DNA of 64,000 nt from Pseudarthrobacter sp. MM222 (GTDB taxonomy: Bacteria > Actinomycetota > Actinomycetes > Actinomycetales > Micrococcaceae). Made by a program: the position numbers and the translations under genes. Shown here in pieces: positions 44,937 through 54,718 of this stretch. The notes beneath the pieces were generated by a model. The model saw only the letters and a list, made by a program, of their open reading frames with translations. It was not told the DNA's origin and ran no database searches. Each line of letters opens with the position of its first letter. Within the stretch, counting starts at the first letter, position 1. The stretch is taken from NCBI RefSeq assembly GCF_947090775.1, contig NZ_OX352321.1, positions 1,674,001-1,738,000 on the forward strand. Reading direction: 5' to 3'.

Positions 44937-45023
44937 CCTTGGAGAACGGTCCCGGCGGAGTGGTTGTCCACATACGGCTGCCCCGGGGCTGACGCCGGGC
45001 CACGGGACGGCCAAGCTGGCGCT

Positions 45024-46274
45024 ATGACAGCTCCCGATCACCTGAAAATTACCGGCCCCGAAGACGTCCTCGGGTACATCCCGCATTCGCTCGGCTACTG
45101 GCCGTCGCGCAGCCTCGTGGCCATGACCATGCAGGGCAAGCGGCTCGGGGCAACCCTGCGGGTCGACCTTCCGGGGGACGGCAGTCCGGGCGGTTTCGCG
45201 GGGTTCGCCCGTACAGTGGCCGGTTACCTGGAGGCAGACGACCACGCGGACGGGGTCCTGCTCGCCTTCTTCACCGGCAGTGACGTTACGGTCACCGGCG
45301 GGGCGGGAGCGGCCTGGGCCGAACTGCTCGAGGAGCTGGAGCACGCACTGGCGGAAAGCGGCATGCCGGTGCGGGACGCCTGGCTGATCGGCGCCGAGCA
45401 CTGGCGCAACGCCTATTGCACCGATCCTGCCTGCTGCGCCCCGCCCGGCCGGCCCATCGACGAGATCAGGAACAGCAAGCTCAATGCGGAGATGGTCTTC
45501 CGCGGCAGCACCGTCGGGCCCGCGCCCGGCGCCGAGGCAGCCCGCCCGTTCCCTATGCCCGAGGACACGGCGGTGCTCGAATCGGAGCGGAACTGGTACC
45601 GGCTCTTCACCGGACACACCCGGGACCAGTCGCAGTATTCCCAGGTACTGGACGTCTGGGCTGTGGTCCTGCAGTCACCCGCCGGAAGGCGGCTGCCCCT
45701 AGAGCTCGCCGGCTACCTGCGGGCCGCGCTACGCGTCCCGGCCTGGCGTGATGCCGTACTGGTGATGGCGGCCGCCGGTCCGGAGGCCGCCGAGCAGGGC
45801 GCGGCGGACTTCGGGATGTTCGACTCCTCCGGCCCGCTGACTCCGCTGGCTCCGGTGCCGCTGCCGCCGCTGGACGGTTTCGGGCCGCTCCCGCCGGTCC
45901 TGCCGCGTGCCGGGGTTGCCAGTGGTGGATCGGACGGCGCTCCGGCGGTTCCGGGGTATGGCGAGGTGTTGCTCGGGCTGGCGCCTTCCGTGCCGGACTG
46001 GCAGCGGATGGCAAGCCTGGAGCGGATCCTCGTGCAACTGGGCGAGGCCGGCGGCGGGGAGGCCGCGGCTGCCGCGTTCACCGGACGCGGCTGGATCGAA
46101 TGGTGCCGGGGCAAGGGCTCCTTCGCCGATGCCCTGTTCAGCCGGGCGGACGCGCAACACCCGGGCTACCGGCTGGCCGTCCTCCTGGCGGAGCTCGTGA
46201 GCCGTGGCACGTTGTGCGGGTGGGCGGCAAGGAGGGAGGCCGCATGGCAGAAGTTCGAGCCGGGAGCGGCGTGA
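45024..46274 (+). CDS. DUF4192 protein
   Basis: A 416-residue protein matching DUF4192, an actinobacterial family of unknown function: LKITGPEDVLGYIPHSLGYWPSRSLVAMTM at the start, the central RDAWLIGAEHWRNAYCTDPACC, and the C-terminal GRGWIEWCRGKGSFADALFSRA. No signal peptide or membrane helix. ATG 45024 is used; upstream in-frame starts lack homology. It lies just upstream of the sigma-factor promoter region. Confidence 0.9.
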   Translation: MTAPDHLKITGPEDVLGYIPHSLGYWPSRSLVAMTMQGKRLGATLRVDLPGDGSPGGFAGFARTVAGYLEADDHADGVLLAFFTGSDVTVTGGAGAAWAELLEELEHALAESGMPVRDAWLIGAEHWRNAYCTDPACCAPPGRPIDEIRNSKLNAEMVFRGSTVGPAPGAEAARPFPMPEDTAVLESERNWYRLFTGHTRDQSQYSQVLDVWAVVLQSPAGRRLPLELAGYLRAALRVPAWRDAVLVMAAAGPEAAEQGAADFGMFDSSGPLTPLAPVPLPPLDGFGPLPPVLPRAGVASGGSDGAPAVPGYGEVLLGLAPSVPDWQRMASLERILVQLGEAGGGEAAAAAFTGRGWIEWCRGKGSFADALFSRADAQHPGYRLAVLLAELVSRGTLCGWAARREAAWQKFEPGAA

Positions 46275-46553
46275 CCGGGATCGAACGCTGATCCGCGCCG
46301 AATTGCGCAACCCCCGCCCCGGATCGGAACCCAAACTGAAAATCGTGAGACAATGGTTGCCGAGACCCGGTTGGGTCCGTGGATCAAGAGCTTGTAGTTA
46401 ACCCGGAAACGGGGAACATTACGGCCGCCCCAGCAGTTCTACTAAGTGGCTCTGTTGGCCGTGGTGGCTCTTGATGGAAACCGCGGACTTGACAGGGTCA
46501 TAGTGGTGTTGCCCGTATGGTGATTCCACAGACCGCCGCTAGAAAGGTTTTCT
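46275..46553 (+). other. 279-bp leader/promoter region of the primary sigma factor gene
   Basis: No gene. It contains a consensus TTGACA (46489-46494) with only loosely matching -10 candidates (TATGGT at 46516, spacing too long), and AAAGG just before the sigA GTG. A small ACCCGG/AACGGGG-like stem lies near 46400-46416. More than one promoter is likely. Confidence 0.45.
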
Positions 46554-47885
<1,332 letters not shown>

Positions 47886-47911
47886 GCTCCAGCTTCAACA
47901 CCGCAAAGGCA

Positions 47912-47935
47912 CCCGCCGGATCAGGATCCGGCGGG
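47912..47935 (+). terminator. Terminator after sigA
   Basis: A 10-bp stem, CCCGCCGGAT with ATCCGGCGGG, and a 4-nt loop, 27 bp past the stop codon. A GGGGGCCTTCGCCG motif is then repeated three times. Confidence 0.75.
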
Positions 47936-48012
47936 GGCCTTCGCCGTCCGGGGGCCTTCGCCGGGGGCCCTCGCTCTCCCCGGCCAACCCAGCCTGTTCC
48001 GGCCGACAAAAA

Positions 48013-48036
48013 GGGCCCCTCCGAACGGAGGGGCCC
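48013..48036. terminator. Bidirectional terminator between sigA and DUF7455 genes
   Basis: GGGCCCCTCCG pairs with CGGAGGGGCCC across a minimal loop; an A-run precedes it, suiting termination of the minus-strand DUF7455 transcript. Confidence 0.8.
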
Positions 48037-48112
48037 TCGTCTGCTGCGTCTCAGGTCACGGCCCGGCTCTTCGGCATCTGGCCGGCCAGGCGTTGAGCTG
48101 ACTGCATGTGGT

Positions 48113-48334
48113 CTAGTCGACCGGAAGCGGCGCCTTCTCGTGCAGGCGTCCGGTCTCGTCGTGCCAGTCAGAGCTGAGCGGCCTGAGTGTCGGTTCTACG
48201 GCCCGTGCGTGGTGGCCGCAGAAGAGAAGCTCACCGCCGGAGGCACCGAGAACAACCCGGACATACGCCTGTGCACCGCAACGATCGCACCGGTCAACGG
48301 TGGTGAGTGTGCGGTCCGCAACTGCTGTTGTCAT
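48113..48334 (-). CDS. DUF7455 zinc-ribbon protein
   Basis: A 73-residue protein with a likely zinc-binding pattern: CDRCGAQAYVRVVL near the start and LLFCGHHARAVEPTL later (CxxC plus CxHH). This matches the DUF7455 proteins found between sigA and parE in actinobacteria; function unknown. ATG 48332-48334 is preceded by the perfect ribosome site AAGGAGG 7 nt away, and by TATATA-type -10 candidates near 48365. Confidence 0.87.
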   Translation of the reverse strand: MTTAVADRTLTTVDRCDRCGAQAYVRVVLGASGGELLFCGHHARAVEPTLRPLSSDWHDETGRLHEKAPLPVD

Positions 48335-48561
48335 GTTCGGCCTCCTTGGTAGTTCGGTATACCTATATAACCAGCATTCGCAGCCAAAGCATCGCAAGGA
48401 TGGCCCACTTTCGCTGTGCGCGTATCACGTCTCGATAACGGGAGAAGCGGCACCGGGCCGCGGAAGGGAGTGGCAACCCATAGCAGGGCGGCACTCCGAC
48501 TACCCTAGTAGGAGCGTTCAAAATGTGCTGACTGTTCCGTCCCTCAAGGAGTTTCCGCCCC

Positions 48562-50670
48562 GTGGCACCAAGTTCTGATTACACCGCCCGGCATCTCTCC
48601 GTACTGGAAGGCCTCGAGGCCGTCCGCAAGCGCCCGGGCATGTACATCGGCTCCACGGACTCCCGCGGCCTCATGCACTGCCTCTGGGAGATCATCGACA
48701 ACTCCGTCGACGAGGCCCTCGCCGGCTTCGGCCATGACATCAAGATCATCCTGCACGCGGACAACTCAGTTGAGATCCACGATGACGGCCGCGGCGTCCC
48801 GGTGGACATCGAACCGAAAACCGGGCTCTCCGGCGTCGAGGTGGTCTTCACCAAACTGCACGCAGGCGGTAAGTTCGGCGGCGGTTCCTACACAGCCTCG
48901 GGCGGCCTGCACGGCGTGGGCGCCTCCGTCGTGAACGCGCTGTCCTCCCGGCTGGACGTAGAAGTGGACCGCGGCGGCAAGACCTACAAAATGTCCTTCC
49001 GCCGGGGCGAGCCCGGCCGGTTCAAGGACCCCGGCACCAAACCGGACCCGGCGACCGTCTTTGAACCGTTCATTGATGGTTCGGTGCTGGACATCGTCGG
49101 AAAGGCCAAACGCGGAGTCACCGGCACCCGGATCCGGTACTGGGCGGACCGTCAGATCTTCACCCCGGACGCCAAGTTCTCCTACGACGAACTCGCCGCC
49201 CGCGCCCGGCAGACCTCCTTCCTGGTCCCCGGCCTGAAACTGACCGTGCGGGACGAGCGCAAGGTTGCCGGGACCCCGGGGGAGTCCGGCCCGCATGAGG
49301 AAGTCTTCCACCACGACGGCGGCATCTCCGAGTTCGTGGAGTTCCTTGCCGGGGACCCCGCGGTGACGGACATCTGGCGGCTGCACGGGGCAGGCAAGTT
49401 CAAGGAAACCGTCCCCGTCCTGGACGAGAAGGGCCACAGCCAGCTGGCCGAAGTGGAACGGGACTGCGAAGTGGACGTCGCCCTCCGCTGGGGCATCGGC
49501 TACGACAGCACCGTGCGCAGCTTCGTGAACATCATCTCCACGCCCAAGGGCGGCACCCATCAGTCCGGCTTTGAGCAAGCCCTGCTCAAGACCTTCCGCA
49601 AGGCCGTGGAAAGCAACGCCCGCAAGCTCAAAGCGGGCAACGACAAGATCGAAAAGGACGACATTTTCGCGGGCCTCACCGCGGTCCTGACCGTACGCCT
49701 GGCGGAACCGCAGTTTGAGGGCCAGACCAAGGAGATCCTGGGCACCTCCGCCGTCCGCGCCATCGTGGCGAAGGTGGTGGAGCAGGAGATCAACGCCAAG
49801 CTGAACTCCGCCAACCGCAACGACAAGGCCCAGTCCGCATTGCTGCTGGAAAAGGTCGTCAGCGAGATGAAGTCCCGCATCTCGGCCCGCGTGCACAAGG
49901 AAACCCAGCGCCGCAAGAACGCCCTGGAAACCTCCTCCATGCCCACGAAACTGGCGGATTGCCGCACGGACGAGGTTGCGCGCTCCGAACTGTTCATCGT
50001 GGAGGGTGACTCCGCCTTGGGAACGGCGAAGCTGGCACGTTCCTCCGACTTCCAGGCGCTCCTGCCCATCCGCGGCAAGATCCTCAACGTGCAGAAGGCC
50101 TCGGTGGGGGACATGCTCTCCAACGCCGAATGCGCCGCGCTGATCCAGGTTGTCGGGGCTGGTTCCGGCCGGAGCTTCGACATCGATGCCGCCCGTTACG
50201 GCAAGGTCATTCTCATGACGGACGCCGACGTCGACGGCGCCCACATCCGGACCCTCCTGCTGACCCTGTTCTTCCGTTATATGCGTCCGATGATCGATTC
50301 AGGCCGCGTCTTCGCCGCGGTCCCGCCGCTGCACCGGGTGGAGGTGGTCAACGCCGGCCAGAAGGCCAACGAGATGATCTACACCTATTCTGAGGCGGAG
50401 CTGCACGTGCTGCTGGCCCGTCTCGCCAAGGAAGGCAAGCGGTACAAGGAGCCGATCCAGCGCTACAAGGGGCTCGGCGAAATGGACGCGGAGCAGCTGG
50501 CCGAGACCACGATGGACCCGCGCCACCGCACCTTGCGCAAGGTGGGAATCGAAAACGCGAAGCAGGCCGAGGAAACCTTCGACCTGCTGATGGGTTCCGA
50601 CGTCGCACCCCGCAAGGATTTCATCATTGCCGGCGCGGCCAGCCTGGACCGGGAGCGGATCGACGCCTGA
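48562..50670 (+). CDS. parE: DNA topoisomerase IV subunit B (GyrB/ParE family)
   Basis: A 702-residue type II topoisomerase ATPase subunit. GHKL ATPase motifs are EIIDNSVDEALAG, DDGRGVPVD and GGLHGVGASVVNALS; the TOPRIM domain has SELFIVEGDSALG and TDADVDGAHIRTLLL; and the C-terminal RYKGLGEMDAEQL is conserved. It lacks the insertions of E. coli GyrB. Linkage to sigA, and the absence of recF/dnaN neighbours, favour ParE over GyrB; the matching parC is not in the window. GTG 48562 has AAGGAG upstream. Confidence 0.93.
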   Translation: MAPSSDYTARHLSVLEGLEAVRKRPGMYIGSTDSRGLMHCLWEIIDNSVDEALAGFGHDIKIILHADNSVEIHDDGRGVPVDIEPKTGLSGVEVVFTKLHAGGKFGGGSYTASGGLHGVGASVVNALSSRLDVEVDRGGKTYKMSFRRGEPGRFKDPGTKPDPATVFEPFIDGSVLDIVGKAKRGVTGTRIRYWADRQIFTPDAKFSYDELAARARQTSFLVPGLKLTVRDERKVAGTPGESGPHEEVFHHDGGISEFVEFLAGDPAVTDIWRLHGAGKFKETVPVLDEKGHSQLAEVERDCEVDVALRWGIGYDSTVRSFVNIISTPKGGTHQSGFEQALLKTFRKAVESNARKLKAGNDKIEKDDIFAGLTAVLTVRLAEPQFEGQTKEILGTSAVRAIVAKVVEQEINAKLNSANRNDKAQSALLLEKVVSEMKSRISARVHKETQRRKNALETSSMPTKLADCRTDEVARSELFIVEGDSALGTAKLARSSDFQALLPIRGKILNVQKASVGDMLSNAECAALIQVVGAGSGRSFDIDAARYGKVILMTDADVDGAHIRTLLLTLFFRYMRPMIDSGRVFAAVPPLHRVEVVNAGQKANEMIYTYSEAELHVLLARLAKEGKRYKEPIQRYKGLGEMDAEQLAETTMDPRHRTLRKVGIENAKQAEETFDLLMGSDVAPRKDFIIAGAASLDRERIDA

Positions 50671-50796
50671 CTCCGGGTCCACGCTGCGCAGGCGGGACGT
50701 CTGCCCCTTACGCGCCGTTCCACCTTCGGATAGTGTTTCTGTCACCGATCCGGACACGGACGCTCGGACCCGGATTCCGCAAATCCAGGAGTTCCC

Positions 50797-52314
50797 ATGA
50801 GGCACCGGAATATCAGAGCTGCGGCCATCGCCGCCACTATGGGGCTGGCGGTCGGTTTCGCACCGCCCGCTGCCGCCGACGCAGGAACGGACTCCGGGGC
50901 GCTGAGGGCTGCCGTGTCCGCAGAAAACATTCTGTCCCACCTCAAGGCGCTGCAGGCAGTCGCGGATGCCAACGGCGGGAACCGCGCTGCCGGAACACGG
51001 GGCTACGAGAAATCGGCCCGTTACATCGAGGATCGACTCAAGGACGCCGGCTACGAACCGGTCCGCCAGCGGTTCACGTACAGCCGGTACGGGTTCGTGG
51101 CTGCGGCGCTGGAGCGCATCTCCCCGCTGCCGAGAACTTACGGCTACGGCGCCGCGGACGGGTTTTTGGACATGTACTATTCCGGAGCCGGCGAGGTGAC
51201 TGCCCAAGTCAGTGCCGTGGATATCAACCTTGCCGGCGCACGCGGTTCGACGAGCGGCTGCGAGAAAGCTGATTTCCGGGGCTTCCGGTCCGGCCACATC
51301 GCCCTCATCCAGCGCGGCACCTGCGGATTCCGGGACAAGGTGGACAACGCCGTGGCAGCCGGGGCGGCCGGCGTCATCGTCTTCAATCAGGGCGATGTGG
51401 TTCCGGGAGATGACCGCATGGGCCTGTTCGGCGGAACCCTTGAGGCTCCCCAGGCCAAGGTCCCCGTCGTCAGCACGACCTTTGACAACGGCGCCGAGCT
51501 TGCCGGCCTCGGCGCTGCGACTCTGCGCCTGGCCGTTGATGCCACCGTCACCCGCATCAAGTCGTTCAACATCCTGGCCGATACGGGAGGACGTGCCGAC
51601 CGGAAGGTGGTGGTCGGCGCGCATCTGGACTCCGTCGGCGAGGGACCCGGAATCAACGACAACGGCACCGGACTGGGCGCCATCCTGGAAACCGCAATCC
51701 AGTTCAAGGAGACCCACGAAAAAGCCAGGAACAGGGTGCGGTTCGCATTCTGGGGCGGCGAAGAGGACGGTCTGATCGGCTCCGACTACTACGTCTCCCA
51801 GCTCTCCGACCGTCAGATCAAGGACCACGCCGTCAACCTGAATTTCGACATGGTCGGCTCGCCGAACTACGTCCGATACGTATACGACGGCGACGGTTCG
51901 TCCTACGGAGCGGCTGGCCCCGCTGGATCCGGCGTCGTTGAAAAGGTCTTTCTGGACTACTTCGCGTCCCAAGGACTGCCGGCCGCGCCGACGGCCTTCG
52001 ACGGGCGCTCGGACTACTTTGGCTTCATCGAGAACGGGATTCCGGCCGGTGGCCTGTTTACCGGCGCGGAGGACCTGAAGACACCGGAGGAGGCAGCTGT
52101 CTTCGGCGGTACGGCGGGCGCGCCGCACGACCCCTGCTACCACGCGGCCTGCGATACCATCGCGAACGTCAACACCACGGTGCTCGACCAGATGGCCGAC
52201 GCGATCGCACACGCGACGCTGACCTTCGCTCAGACCAAATCGGCGGTAAGCGGCACGGCCACGGGTAAGAGCCTCACAGAACTCAAATTCAAGGGGCACA
52301 GCAGACTGCGGTAA
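50797..52314 (+). CDS. Secreted M28 aminopeptidase with PA domain
   Basis: A 505-residue exported zinc peptidase. The signal peptide (RHRNIRAAAIAATMGLAVGF, then APPAAADA) is cut near residue 28. A protease-associated domain (about 130-235, with a C-C pair) is inserted before the M28 core. Metal ligands are in GAHLDSVGEGPGINDNGTG, WGGEEDGLIGS (the catalytic Glu and a ligand Glu), NFDMVGSPNYV and HDPCYHAACD. It resembles the Streptomyces griseus aminopeptidase group, which removes hydrophobic N-terminal residues. AGGAG precedes ATG 50797. Its 3' end is duplicated in tandem. Confidence 0.93.
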   Translation: MRHRNIRAAAIAATMGLAVGFAPPAAADAGTDSGALRAAVSAENILSHLKALQAVADANGGNRAAGTRGYEKSARYIEDRLKDAGYEPVRQRFTYSRYGFVAAALERISPLPRTYGYGAADGFLDMYYSGAGEVTAQVSAVDINLAGARGSTSGCEKADFRGFRSGHIALIQRGTCGFRDKVDNAVAAGAAGVIVFNQGDVVPGDDRMGLFGGTLEAPQAKVPVVSTTFDNGAELAGLGAATLRLAVDATVTRIKSFNILADTGGRADRKVVVGAHLDSVGEGPGINDNGTGLGAILETAIQFKETHEKARNRVRFAFWGGEEDGLIGSDYYVSQLSDRQIKDHAVNLNFDMVGSPNYVRYVYDGDGSSYGAAGPAGSGVVEKVFLDYFASQGLPAAPTAFDGRSDYFGFIENGIPAGGLFTGAEDLKTPEEAAVFGGTAGAPHDPCYHAACDTIANVNTTVLDQMADAIAHATLTFAQTKSAVSGTATGKSLTELKFKGHSRLR

Positions 52315-52336
52315 GGGACACAGCAGACTGAGGTAG
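52294..52336 (+). repeat. ~22-bp tandem duplication spanning the M28 peptidase stop codon
   Basis: GGGCACAGCAGACTGCGGTAA (52294-52314), with the real stop codon, is followed at once by a copy with two changes and one extra base ending in GGTAG (52315-52336). The copied stop is out of the original frame. Confidence 0.8.
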
Positions 52337-52350
52337 CGCCCCCGCCCACT

Positions 52351-53340
52351 TCAGCCGAGGAAGCCCGGGACGATCAGCAGCGCCGTGGGCACGGCCAGCA
52401 GCAGCAGGCAGGCTGCGAGCACAGCGGCGCGCAGCGGCTCGGGCAGCGGCGGCTGGGGGGACAGCAGCCGGCTGACCCGTGAGGCGGTGGTGCGCGCCGA
52501 ACCGGTCCCGCCGATGGCGCCGGGCTGGTCGGGTTCGACGTCGGCCAGGTCCGGTTCACCCAACGCCAGCGGAGTTCCCGGTGCGCCGGGGGAGCCGCTG
52601 GCCACGATTGCGATGGCCCTGATCAGTGTTGCCTTGCTCTCCGTCTTCAGCGCCACATCATCGGCGAGCATCTCGATCAGCGAGTTGACCGCTTCCTGCG
52701 CGAGCCGCGTGGTGGGCAGCCACGGCAGTGCCTGGCGCCAGGCGGCGAAGGCCCAGAGCAGGAGATGGTGGCGCTGGCTGAGGTGGGCATTCTCGTGGAT
52801 CAGGACCGCCCGGAGCTCGGCGGGTTCCAGGGCCGCCATCAACCCGTCGGAGAGGACCGTGACGGAGCGTGCGCCGCCCGGCAGGCAGTAGGCCACCGGG
52901 GAGTCGAGGTTGAGCACCATGGTCTTCGGACCGTCCGCGGAAGGCGAGGCCAGCAGGGCGAGGAGTTCACGGTGCCGGCGACGCTGCCGTTGGATCTTGT
53001 AATAGGTCAGCAGCAGGGTGAAGACGAGGTGCGCCGTCAGCAGCGCCGCCGCCGAGAGCGCAAAGATGTGCCAGAAGCCAAGTACCGTGGTGGGCGCGTT
53101 GTGCAGGACCATCCCCGCCAGGGACGTCAGCCCCGCAAGCAGGTTCTCCCCGGCGGGCTCCAGCCCGTAGACCAGCATGGCGCCGATCATCGACAGACCG
53201 CCAGCAAGGGCAATCGCCTGCCATAGGAGCATGGCCGTAAACGGGGACCGCGCGGGCCACTGGGCACGCGAGAGCAGGATAGGCACCGGCCACGCCAGGA
53301 CTATCGCCAGGACCGCCAGAAACCATGAGGTCCAGAACAT
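52351..53340 (-). CDS. M56-family (BlaR1/MecR1-like) membrane metallopeptidase
   Basis: A 329-residue integral membrane protein with about five helices (4-24, 35-58, 85-114, 192-208 and 300-325). The zinc site HENAH is at residues 182-186, with the third ligand E223 in EMLADD. Unlike S. aureus BlaR1 there is no extracellular penicillin-binding sensor domain, so it does not look like a beta-lactam sensor. In M56/BlaI pairs, the peptidase brings about cleavage of the BlaI repressor. It lies 6 nt downstream of the blaI-like gene on the same strand and is co-transcribed with it. Confidence 0.92.
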   Translation of the reverse strand: MFWTSWFLAVLAIVLAWPVPILLSRAQWPARSPFTAMLLWQAIALAGGLSMIGAMLVYGLEPAGENLLAGLTSLAGMVLHNAPTTVLGFWHIFALSAAALLTAHLVFTLLLTYYKIQRQRRRHRELLALLASPSADGPKTMVLNLDSPVAYCLPGGARSVTVLSDGLMAALEPAELRAVLIHENAHLSQRHHLLLWAFAAWRQALPWLPTTRLAQEAVNSLIEMLADDVALKTESKATLIRAIAIVASGSPGAPGTPLALGEPDLADVEPDQPGAIGGTGSARTTASRVSRLLSPQPPLPEPLRAAVLAACLLLLAVPTALLIVPGFLG

Positions 53341-53346
53341 CGTGCG

Positions 53347-53733
53347 CTAGCTGCGGCCCAGCAGTTTGCGCAGCGTTTCCGCTTCCGTGTCGGAGACCGA
53401 ACCAATAAAACGCGCCAGAACGGCTTCCCGGTCCGGCGCGGAACCCAAGACCTCGTGCATCAGCTCGGCCGTGTGGTCAGCCCGGCTGGACACGGCCTGG
53501 TAGCGGTGCGGCCGTGTGCCGCGCTCGCGTTCCACCAGCCCTTTGCGCTCAAGGCGCGACAGGACCGTCAGGACCGTGGTGACGGCCAGATCCTTGCCCT
53601 CATGCCCCGCGGCACCGCCCTCCGCGCGGGTGCTCTGCGCCAGCAGATCCCGCAGCGTATTGGCCGTTGCAGCCTCTTGGCCTGCCCAGAGCAGATCCAT
53701 CACTGCCCGTTCCAGTTCACCGAGACTTGCCAT
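53347..53733 (-). CDS. blaI: BlaI/MecI/CopY-family transcriptional repressor
   Basis: A 128-residue winged-helix repressor. LGELERAVMDLLWAGQEAATANTLRDLL starts the wing-helix and AVTTVLTVLSRLERKGLVERERG is the recognition region with the usual family spacing; a C-terminal dimer helix follows (DTEAETLRKLLG). Ten or so extra residues (AEGGAAGHEGKDL) expand the loop before the recognition helix. ATG 53731-53733 has AAGGACGTACCA upstream. The operator TTCTAC-N5-GTAGAA lies 99 bp upstream, and the same site occurs twice before cydA, so I infer that it represses itself and the cytochrome bd operon. Confidence 0.93.
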   Translation of the reverse strand: MASLGELERAVMDLLWAGQEAATANTLRDLLAQSTRAEGGAAGHEGKDLAVTTVLTVLSRLERKGLVERERGTRPHRYQAVSSRADHTAELMHEVLGSAPDREAVLARFIGSVSDTEAETLRKLLGRS

Positions 53734-53831
53734 TGGTACGTCCTTCTTGACGGCCCCCGGGGTCGGCTGAACTGCCTTCCGGGTGGTTTGCTAACACTTC
53801 AACCTCAAATTTACCGCGTTTTGCGCATTCT

Positions 53832-53848
53832 TTCTACATCCGGTAGAA
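53832..53848. promoter_or_regulatory. BlaI-type operator upstream of blaI (TTCTAC-N5-GTAGAA)
   Basis: TTCTAC (53832-53837), ATCCG, GTAGAA (53843-53848): a perfect 6+6 inverted repeat upstream of the minus-strand blaI gene. It matches the two cydA sites in both half-sites and in spacing. Confidence 0.8.
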
Positions 53849-53891
53849 CAACCTGTCCGGCGCGCCGCCGCACCGCGCATACTTGCGGGCT

Positions 53892-54317
53892 TTACGGCAG
53901 TTCCCGAAGGTGATGCGTGGGGATCCTGTCCCGGTCGTACGTGATCTTGTCGTAGCCGTGAGGTTCCGGCTTGCCCTCGACGCCGAGGTTCACAAAAACG
54001 AGCTCCTCGATGGTGAGGATGCTTTGACGGGTGATCATGTTCCGGACCTCGGCGCGCATGGTCAGGGACGTCCGGCCAAAGTTGGTGGCTGTCAGCCCCA
54101 TCTCAATCAAATCGCCCTTGACCGCGGAGCTAACAAAGTTGATTTCAGATATGTATTTGGTGACGGCCCGGCCGTTACCAAGCTGGATGATGGCGTAGAT
54201 CGCCGCTTCCTCATCAATCCACTTCAGCAGGCTGCCACCGAACAGTGTGCCGTTGGCATTCAGGTCTTCGGGCCGGACCCATTTTCGGGTGCGGAAGCTG
54301 ATGTCAGTCGATTCCAT
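53892..54317 (-). CDS. Acyl-CoA thioesterase (hotdog fold, YciA/BACH-like)
   Basis: A 141-residue single hotdog-fold thioesterase: RKWVRPEDLNANGTLFGGSLLKWIDEEAAIYA is the active-site region with the conserved N, G and D, and YISEINFVSSAVKGDLIEMG follows. It hydrolyses acyl-CoA thioesters. ATG 54315-54317 has TACTCT 6 nt upstream, again a leaderless arrangement. It sits between blaI and cydA and is transcribed away from the latter; nothing in the sequence links it to the BlaI operators. Confidence 0.92.
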   Translation of the reverse strand: MESTDISFRTRKWVRPEDLNANGTLFGGSLLKWIDEEAAIYAIIQLGNGRAVTKYISEINFVSSAVKGDLIEMGLTATNFGRTSLTMRAEVRNMITRQSILTIEELVFVNLGVEGKPEPHGYDKITYDRDRIPTHHLRELP

Positions 54318-54557
54318 GAGGCGAGAGTAGCTGACACCAAAACGAAAGACCCAGTGTGTCGTGGGTGGAGATCCGGCCGTGAACGTCTGGACTGTCCTCA
54401 AGGTGTACTGGCGACTGAGCACCGATTTGTCGCGCTCGGGCCGGGTAATGACCTGCAACAAAGGAGGCGGACACGGCTGCGGCGGTGCGCGCAGGTCAAA
54501 CAGCCTGGACCGGGCCGGCCATAGGCACCGCGAGCCACGCGGACCTATCATCTGAGC

Positions 54558-54710
54558 ATGAGGCGCCGTCGCAGGGGCGGGCAGGCGATCCAGCCGGGGC
54601 CGTGCCGCGCCGCCGGGTTCCGCGGATGCGGAAACGTGCCGATTTGTTCTACACTCTGTAGAAGAAGTATTTCTACGCCACGTAGAAGTCTTGGACCTAG
54701 CCAAAAGTAG
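54558..54710 (+). CDS. Possible leaderless upstream reading frame of the cyd operon
   Basis: A 50-codon frame starting MRRRRRGGQAIQPG with four cysteines (PC, GC, IC, LC). ATG 54558 has TATCAT exactly 6 nt upstream, the same arrangement as the leaderless genes elsewhere in the window, but the -35 region is poor. It stops 8 nt before the cydA TTG start and runs through both operators. It could be a leader peptide or chance; no homologue is recognised. Confidence 0.25.
   Translation: MRRRRRGGQAIQPGPCRAAGFRGCGNVPICSTLCRRSISTPRRSLGPSQK
54647..54687. promoter_or_regulatory. Two tandem BlaI-type operators in front of cydA
   Basis: Perfect palindromes TTCTAC-ACTCT-GTAGAA (54647-54663) and TTCTAC-GCCAC-GTAGAA (54671-54687), starting 24 bp apart. 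They overlap a candidate promoter, TTGTTC (54644-54649) and GTATTT (54667-54672), spacing 17. Half-sites are identical to the operator at 53832. Confidence 0.8.
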
Positions 54711-54718
54711 GGACTGCC

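Larger units (their letters stand above)
54318..54718. other. 401-bp cydA upstream region
   Basis: It lies between the divergent thioesterase and cydA genes. It holds the thioesterase promoter, a possible leaderless small reading frame (54558-54710) and the two BlaI-type operators (54647-54687). The first 220 bp contain nothing I can name; frames there have no ribosome site or protein-like composition. Confidence 0.6.

Noticed and set aside
46428..46446. TTCTACTAAGTGG upstream of sigA as a BlaI-type operator
   Set aside because: Only the left half-site matches.
52351..53733. blaI/M56 pair as a beta-lactam resistance operon
   Set aside because: There is no penicillin-binding sensor domain on the M56 protein and no beta-lactamase gene in the window.
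53832..54687. Repeated palindromes near blaI and cydA as a CRISPR or REP array
   Set aside because: There are only three copies here, irregular spacing, no spacers, and all lie in promoters, so operators explain them better.
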